From Glandiceps talaboti (taxonomy: Eukaryota > Hemichordata > Enteropneusta > Spengelidae), in the NCBI RefSeq assembly GCF_964340395.1, contig NC_135550.1, positions 26,567,176 through 26,627,175 of the forward strand: a stretch of 60,000 nucleotides of DNA, in the 5' to 3' direction. Below, one piece after another: positions 57,601-60,000 of this stretch. How positions within the stretch are numbered: the stretch's first letter is position 1; every line of letters starts with the position of its first letter. The position numbers were made by a program, and so were the translations under genes. Under the pieces are notes generated by a model that searched no databases, was not told the DNA's origin, and saw only the letters and a program-made list of their open reading frames with translations.

Positions 57601-59985
57601 AACATGTTGTCACAATAGTAACTATCTCTGGAAGTGTGAATTTATGTATGAGTGCATTTATTTTGTCTACAGCGCAAAAGACACTACTGGAGACTGGACA
57701 CAAAATGCCTGACACTGTTCCAGAGTGACACAGGAACCAAATACTATAAGGTGAGATACAAGTAATACAGACTTTATGCTTATGTAGCCAGTGATGCTCA
57801 CTAACTGTATTCAGAGTTTAGAGAGTTGGTACACTGCACTTTCGCATGTGGAATATTTGTTTCATTGCATATGGAAAACTTTGTTCATTGCATATGGAAA
57901 ATTGAATACTTGTTATGGAAAACTCTGTTCATTGCATATGGAAAAATTTGGTTTATTGCATATGGAAAACTATTGGTACCTTGCATATGGAAAACTTGTT
58001 TCATTGCATATGGAAAACTGAATATGTAATCCAGTCCACTGATGATGAAATTTAAATTTTGTAGGTAAGCTGCACAAAGCTTGAATTTCATCAAAATACT
58101 GTTGAAATGAGTTGATGATGCAAATGTTGTGCTGCCTTTCATTCAGTTTTCATTAGTTACTACACAAAAATGGGATGGTAGTGCAAATTTCACTGCCTTT
58201 CTTTCAGTGTTCATCAGCTAATATATAAAAATGAATTGATGATCATGTAAATTTTGCTGCCTTTCTTTCAGTTTTCTTCAACTGGTAAACAGAAATGACT
58301 TGATGGTGCAAATTTTGTTGCCATACATTCAATTTTCATAGAAATTGTTAAAAGAGATTTCATTATGTTTGAGAAATCTAAAGTTTTCACTACTACTAGA
58401 AGAAATAAATCAATGATATAATTTGTGTTGCTGAACCCTGGATGTTTCTCATATTAATCCTTATATTCTCACAATATAAATTTTAATTTTCATGGATGGA
58501 TATATGTGAGCTCATACTATAGATTTTTAGAGCCCAAATTGGAGTCAGGATTATAAAATTTATAGCAAATGTCATAGCTTCCCTTCTGCCTCATTTTAAT
58601 GCATGTATTTCTTATTTCGTTGATTTTAGGAAATTCCTTTGGCTGAAATTTTGACAATTGAACCAGCTGGTGGTGATGAAAAAATGCCAGAAGTCTCAAT
58701 GGCACCACACTGCTTTTCGGTCATAACAGCCAAGGTAATCTATCATGTAGGTGAGAGAGCCGTGCATAAACAGACAAGTCGTGATTCAGAAACAGAAGAA
58801 ACTGAAGAGCCAGATAGGGGAGTAGGTGTACACCTTGCCAAAGGCTGGGAAAAGGCCGTTCGGGCAGCACTGATGCCAGTAACAGTTACTCCTCAGCCAA
58901 GTGAAGCTACTGGTGCAACCAAAACCTCTGCCAGTGGCAGTTCCCATTCAGGACACAGTGAGTATGATGCTAAGAACACATAACATCTTTGCAAAGAGAT
59001 TTTTCAAACTATATATTTAAAAAATCAAGTGTGCATGAAAATGTAAGGACAAAGATGAATTGTTCTTCAGTATGTAAGTCAGTGTTCCAGTCAAGTATTA
59101 AATGATAAATAATCTATTCAGTCAATCACACAACATTATACAATGTATAGTCAAGTGCAACTGTTACTATTAAATTCAAAATACATCAACTCGTACTATA
59201 GTATATCAACATATCAACTGGTAAACACATTAATATTGAAAGTCTACCCTGACAAACAAAATGATAAAAACATTGGATCAACTCACATTTGAGGCACTCG
59301 CTGTTGTTTTTGTATTAGTTAACTTGTTGTCTTTACCTATATGTATTTGTGTGAAGTCTTCTTTTAGCTGCAAACAAGCAAGCATGTCAGTGTTTTTTCA
59401 CCATTTGTGCATGGTTGTATGTATACTTCCTGTTTGTAAGATCAAAGGCTACTCTGTCAACTCCCAAATGCACCTATCTTTTCACTGTCATAGCAGAATT
59501 TCCTATCTTTCCCTCAAGAGGGTTGCACCTCCTCTGCTAAATGTCATAATTGGTTGGTTTTTCATACATGTCTTTTGATGTGAAGATGTCAAATGCTGTT
59601 CATGATACTGCTCAACGTTCATCAAAACAATGGCAGTACTAGGCATTCTGTTCATGCTTTGGCAATGACATCCAGCTACAATCTTACATTCCTAAAACTT
59701 GCTCTTTGTGATACTGAATGTATCATTCAAATTGCTGAAATGCTGTGCTTTCTTCATTATATCTGCGGTTCATGGCTGATCATTTCCTAATTTATCGGAC
59801 AAAAGAAGTGATCATCAGACTGTCAACAGGTGCTGAGATGAGGGCAGCAGAGGCCGACAAGGCTGAGGAACGAGCTGCTGAAGCTCAGAAGTTCAAAGTG
59901 GAAAAGCATGAAGATATTAGTCAGTTGTACCAAATATTTCCTGATGAGATTTTGGGATCTGGTCAGTTTGGTATTGTGTATGGAG
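24752..59985 (+). CDS. PRKD: Protein kinase D (PRKD family), N-terminal 11 exons; kinase domain runs off the window
   Basis: DAG-responsive serine/threonine kinase acting at Golgi and plasma membrane. Coding exons: 24752-24904, 51293-51431, 51705-51836, 52755-52894, 53331-53532, 56055-56132, 56413-56650 (alternative starts 56365 and 56458), 57197-57320, 57673-57750, 58630-58957, 59830-59985. All are GT-AG and in phase, 589 codons. Order: N-terminal ubiquitin-like dimerisation region (about 10-97); C1a with H110, C123, C126, C140, C143, H148, C151, C159; C1b with H224, C237, C240, C254, C257, H262, C265, C273; acidic linker; PH domain (about 380-510); kinase start with [11 protein letters not shown]. 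The start is the first ATG after an in-frame stop at 24647. Exons closely match vertebrate PRKD1-3, but I cannot say which vertebrate paralog, if any, it specifically matches. Confidence 0.96.
26537..27700. repeat. ~45-bp degenerate minisatellite, interrupted by an inserted element
   Basis: Units of the kind GGGCTAACAGTGGTACATTG followed by TTACAGTTATGTGGGCACA occur at 26537-26670 and again from about 27245 to 27680, with roughly ten units in the second block. The element at 26686-27238 splits the array. After it, the sequence resumes with ATTGTTATGGACACAGGACT, which resembles the unit before it. Confidence 0.8.
26686..27238. mobile_element. Element with inverted terminal arrays of a 16-bp CCCCGGG motif
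   Basis: The left end has about six copies of AAAACGTCCCCGGGTC (26686-26815), two of them spaced by TATGACC. The right end (27147-27238) has the same motif in reverse orientation (GACCCGGGGACGTTTT). The outermost ends CCAGTCATAACGTCCCTGGG and its inverted counterpart form the TIR. The ~330-bp centre has no open coding frame that I recognise. A target duplication is not clear. It fits a non-autonomous DNA transposon with tandem-repeat TIRs. Confidence 0.8.
28082..28208. repeat. (CAGA)n microsatellite
   Basis: Tetranucleotide array with GGCA and AGCA variants. The Cys-Leu-Ser-Val frames on the minus strand are artefacts. Confidence 0.95.
29085..29520. repeat. ~110-bp degenerate tandem repeat, about four units
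   Basis: Units share TTTCTGAAATT.TACCAC, AAGTTCCTGTGTGTTTT, GGGAA.GATGCATGC and a variable end. Clear starts lie near 29098, 29293, 29390 and 29468. Confidence 0.7.
30598..30742. repeat. 145-bp near-perfect hairpin
   Basis: ACTGCAGTCAAATGTCAAAA at 30598 is exactly inverted at the right end (TTTTGACATTTGACTGCAGT). The arms of about 60 bp pair throughout with only a few mismatches or gaps. The loop lies near 30659-30683. It may be a snap-back MITE or a long RNA hairpin if transcribed in the PRKD intron. Confidence 0.9.
33958..34045. repeat. (CCCACCTACCTA)n minisatellite
   Basis: Short array of CCACCTACCTAC units with variants such as CACATATCCACC. Its Thr-His-Leu-Pro frame is an artefact. Confidence 0.9.
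36608..36690. repeat. (GT)n microsatellite ending in a G run
   Basis: Long GT dinucleotide array with one AT break, followed by eight Gs at about 36681-36688. Confidence 0.95.
36811..37186. repeat. (GTGTG/GTTGT)n minisatellite, almost C-free top strand
   Basis: About 375 bp built from TGGTGTGGTGTGGTTGTGTA units, with nearly all bases G or T on the + strand until a few C bases after 37020. It ends in (GTGCA)n-like AGTGCAGTGC at 37160-37185. All three + frames and two - frames are open for this reason and are not genes. Confidence 0.95.
39360..39720. repeat. ATGCCATAATTTGAATGTAAC array interrupted by an insert
   Basis: Units CAAATTCATCTGAAATGCCA followed by TAATTTGA.TGTAA occur at about 39385-39455 and again at 39650-39720. 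About 190 bp between them reads, on the minus strand, as a segment ending GTGGACAATAAAGTATATC, which looks like a small retroelement or processed-transcript tail. Confidence 0.6.
42000..42590. repeat. ~22-bp GGCTTTGGGAGGTTGTTTAGT minisatellite
   Basis: About 25 degenerate units alternate GGCTTTGGGAGGTTGTTTAG and GGCTTTGGGAGGTAGGTTAG. The + strand is G/T-rich and poor in C and A. Confidence 0.95.
42592..42636. repeat. (CATC)n(TGTC)n microsatellite
   Basis: CATCCATCCATC followed by several TGTC units, directly after the 22-bp minisatellite. Confidence 0.9.
43099..43452. repeat. ~32-bp C-rich minisatellite, 11 units
   Basis: Units read ATCCAAGCTATCAGAACACC followed by CCCTCCCCTCCC. The + strand is very poor in G. 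The 139-codon frame across it is a repeat artefact. Confidence 0.95.
45290..45389 (+). mobile_element. 3' tail of a non-LTR retroelement with (TAC)n end
   Basis: GGGCCCCAGGTAGAAAATCA, TTTCCTGGCTACCCAG and AATAAATTTTACTACTACTAC form a typical LINE- or SINE-like 3' end. No coding part is preserved nearby. Confidence 0.5.
45390..45745. mobile_element. 356-bp MITE with 14-bp TIR and 6-bp apparent TSD
   Basis: CAGTGTTCTCCCCA at 45390-45403 is exactly inverted at 45732-45745 (TGGGGAGAACACTG). CTACAC flanks it on both sides (45384-45389 and 45746-45751). It is non-coding and inserted at the microsatellite end of the retroelement tail just before it. Confidence 0.8.
46160..46775. repeat. ~51-bp minisatellite, about 12 units
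   Basis: Units read AGTCATGTGACTTTAAGCAT followed by GACTTTGTCCACCCAAAAAT and AAGTCCCAA. TTGTCCACC recurs about every 50 bp from 46199 to about 46770. Confidence 0.95.
47540..47960. repeat. Low-complexity repeat rich in CCCATTTTAGAC
   Basis: The motif CCCATTTTAGA recurs (near 47600, 47634, 47861, 47901) around a GGGGGTGTGCGCCC segment. It is probably a degenerate dispersed repeat. No coding potential was recognised. Confidence 0.45.
48802..49208. repeat. ~400-bp imperfect palindrome (fold-back element)
   Basis: The arms are complementary from TAGACTCTCTCACAGTCCTC at about 48817 through to AGAGAGTCTA at about 49200. The symmetry centre is TCGCGAAGTCCGAGGCTTCG at about 49012. Arms are about 195 bp with scattered mismatches and are richer in CpG than the surroundings. 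It is non-coding; open frames on both strands mirror each other. Confidence 0.9.
49316..49379. repeat. 20-bp tandem repeat, three units
   Basis: TACATCTATCCCAAAGATGG is repeated three times with one base change. Confidence 0.9.
50024..50038 (+). repeat. Poly-C run, 15 bases
   Basis: C homopolymer within PRKD intron 1. Confidence 0.95.
50500..50830. mobile_element. Diverged, inverted copy of the MITE at 11044-11295
   Basis: Read on the minus strand, it has GAACTTGCAAACCC at its start (about 50815-50828), TGCATTATGGGAA, then GATAATCCCACAGTCCTTTG and AGAGCATGCTCAGT (about 50511-50560). These match the PARP1-intron copy in order. The TIRs have decayed. Confidence 0.65.
51293..51431 (+). CDS. 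PRKD: PRKD coding exon 2
   Basis: Encodes [18 protein letters not shown] and [12 protein letters not shown], matching FPECGFYGMYDKILLFRH and EGDLIEVVLS of human PRKD1. It joins exon 1 in phase 0 across the 26.4-kb intron. The acceptor is TTACTTAG and the donor TCAG|GTAAGA. Confidence 0.94.
51705..51836 (+). CDS. PRKD: PRKD coding exon 3 (C1a, first half)
   Basis: Encodes [20 protein letters not shown] and [13 protein letters not shown], with C1a zinc ligands H110, C123, C126 and C140. The acceptor is TTTGCCAG and the donor GATG|GTAAGT. Confidence 0.97.
52755..52894 (+). CDS. PRKD: PRKD coding exon 4 (C1a, second half)
   Basis: Encodes [17 protein letters not shown], which completes C1a, then a basic RRRR and Ser/Thr-rich segment. 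In vertebrate PKD the corresponding region carries 14-3-3 phosphosites; that is not shown here. The donor is GAT|GTAAGT in phase 0. Confidence 0.95.
53331..53532 (+). CDS. PRKD: PRKD coding exon 5 (C1b, first half)
   Basis: Encodes [20 protein letters not shown] and then [20 protein letters not shown] and [14 protein letters not shown]. It carries C1b ligands H224, C237, C240 and C254. The acceptor is the weak CTTGCAAG, chosen because of its pyrimidine tract and phase 0; an upstream TGTAG at 53292 would be out of frame. Confidence 0.93.
54060..54900. repeat. ~110-130-bp degenerate tandem repeat, block 1
   Basis: After a (TGTC)n/(GTGT)n run, units share AAAACTACTGAGCAGATTGG, GCTGAAATTTGG and ATATGCAAATT.GG, then CTAAAAATGTGTCTTTTTGT. 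They lie in the PRKD intron between exons 5 and 6. Confidence 0.75.
55440..55770. repeat. Same ~110-130-bp repeat, block 2
   Basis: About three more units with CTGAGCAGATTGGGCTGAAA and GGCTAAAAATGTCTTTTTGG. About 530 bp of unrelated sequence separates it from block 1. Confidence 0.75.
56055..56132 (+). CDS. PRKD: PRKD coding exon 6 (C1b, second half)
   Basis: Encodes [18 protein letters not shown] and LGEAPLQE, completing C1b. The acceptor is GATTGCAG and the donor GAAG|GTAAGG. A partial relic copy lies about 160 bp downstream. Confidence 0.96.
56292..56333 (+). pseudogene. Partial duplicate of PRKD exon 6 inside the next intron
   Basis: The stretch is nearly identical to 56061-56102 of exon 6. 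In the original frame it reads [14 protein letters not shown], and then a stop follows within about eight codons. It lacks the exon 5' end including the first Cys codon and has no matching donor, so it is read as a non-functional relic. Confidence 0.85.
56356..56460 (+). promoter_or_regulatory. Three tandem frame-preserving 3' splice sites of PRKD exon 7
   Basis: Near-identical acceptors TTTTTGTTTAG, TTTTGTTTAG and TTTTGTTTAG end at 56364, 56412 and 56457. They lie in a tandem repeat of 48 then 45 bp that also repeats GTCAAGTCACAGAGAA. All three starts are in phase 1 and open, so usage would add or remove 16 and 15 residues without shifting the frame. Confidence 0.85.
56413..56650 (+). CDS. 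PRKD: PRKD coding exon 7 (acidic linker), start uncertain
   Basis: Encodes a variable acidic linker between C1b and PH, including [20 protein letters not shown] and [13 protein letters not shown]. The middle acceptor is chosen arbitrarily; 56365 or 56458 fit equally well. The linker also contains a small GAGAAT codon repeat near 56517-56537. The donor is TTAAG|GTAATT, phase 2. Confidence 0.8.
57197..57320 (+). CDS. PRKD: PRKD coding exon 8 (PH start)
   Basis: Encodes [20 protein letters not shown] then [14 protein letters not shown]. It matches [20 protein letters not shown] and KEGWMVHYTSKDTL at the beginning of the PKD PH domain. The acceptor is TTTTCAG and the donor ATG|GTGAGT. Confidence 0.96.
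57673..57750 (+). CDS. PRKD: PRKD coding exon 9 (PH)
   Basis: Encodes [20 protein letters not shown] and GTKYYK, a core PH strand pair nearly identical to vertebrate PKD. The acceptor is CTACAG and the donor AAG|GTGAGA. Confidence 0.96.
57840..58022. repeat. ~22-bp CATTGCATATGGAAAACTT array
   Basis: About eight units of TTCATTGCATATGGAAAACT with spacer changes, in PRKD intron 9. Overlapping frames are repeat artefacts. Confidence 0.9.
58040..58340. repeat. ~75-bp degenerate repeat, three to four units
   Basis: Units share TTGATG.TGCAAATTTTG, CTGCCTTTCTTTCAGTTTTC and AAAATGA. Each unit contains a pyrimidine tract ending in CAG that resembles a splice acceptor. It lies upstream of the real exon 10 acceptor. 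Confidence 0.7.
58630..58957 (+). CDS. PRKD: PRKD coding exon 10 (PH end and linker)
   Basis: Encodes [31 protein letters not shown] and [13 protein letters not shown], the end of the PH domain with its C-terminal helix, followed by a Ser/Thr/Ala-rich linker. The PH loop contains an acidic ETEETEEPD insert. The donor is CACA|GTGAGT, phase 1. Confidence 0.94.
59830..59985 (+). CDS. PRKD: PRKD coding exon 11 (kinase start)
   Basis: Encodes an Ala/Glu-rich helical stretch, then [20 protein letters not shown] and [10 protein letters not shown], the PKD pre-kinase motif and Gly-rich ATP loop. The acceptor is CAACAG at 59829 and the donor GGAG|GTGAGT. The catalytic loop and activation loop lie beyond the window. 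Confidence 0.95.
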
Positions 59986-60000
59986 GTGAGTAACATTGTA

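Noticed and set aside
59261-59578. 105-codon frame between PRKD exons 10 and 11
   Set aside because: It does not match PKD and lacks phase-compatible splice sites; the pre-kinase segment is fully explained by exon 11.

Overview
The window is nuclear DNA from an animal, most likely a marine invertebrate. It is AT-rich. Its protein-coding exons are short, joined by GT-AG introns, and scattered among micro- and minisatellites, MITE-like elements and retroelement tails. The two multi-exon genes resemble their vertebrate orthologs closely. I cannot name the species; a deuterostome or a spiralian would both fit.

Layout. (1) 1-2179: gene-poor DNA. (2) 2180-3268 (+): a single-exon class A (rhodopsin-like) GPCR, complete from ATG to stop. 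(3) 3269-6456: gene-poor DNA with a 38-bp poly-G run. (4) 6457-15856 (-): the first twelve coding exons of PARP1, covering zinc fingers 1 and 2, the PADR1/zinc 3 region, the BRCT domain and the start of the WGR domain. The remaining exons (rest of WGR, helical domain, ADP-ribosyl transferase) were not found to the left, so either the GPCR sits in a large PARP1 intron on the opposite strand, or the gene or assembly is broken there. (5) 15857-24751: intergenic, about 8.9 kb between the two divergent start codons, full of repeats. (6) 24752-59985 (+): the first eleven coding exons of a protein kinase D gene (PRKD), covering the N-terminal ubiquitin-like region, C1a, C1b, an acidic linker, the PH domain and the first strands of the kinase domain with its Gly-rich loop. 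The gene runs off the right edge. Its first intron is about 26.4 kb and holds most of the repeats.

The genes do not form a pathway. PARP1 is a nuclear DNA-break sensor, PKD is a diacylglycerol-responsive kinase, and the GPCR is an orphan receptor. GPCR to phospholipase C to DAG to PKD is a known signalling route, but nothing here links this receptor to this kinase.

The most interesting signals concern splicing and repeats. Two PARP1 introns carry minisatellites that begin at the 5' splice site and copy the donor motif many times. PRKD exon 7 has three tandem, frame-preserving 3' splice sites at 48- and 45-bp spacing, next to a relic copy of the preceding C1b exon. An element bounded by inverted arrays of a 16-bp CCCCGGG motif has inserted into another minisatellite. 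There is also a ~400-bp fold-back palindrome, a 145-bp near-perfect hairpin, and a 356-bp MITE with a 14-bp TIR and an apparent 6-bp target duplication.
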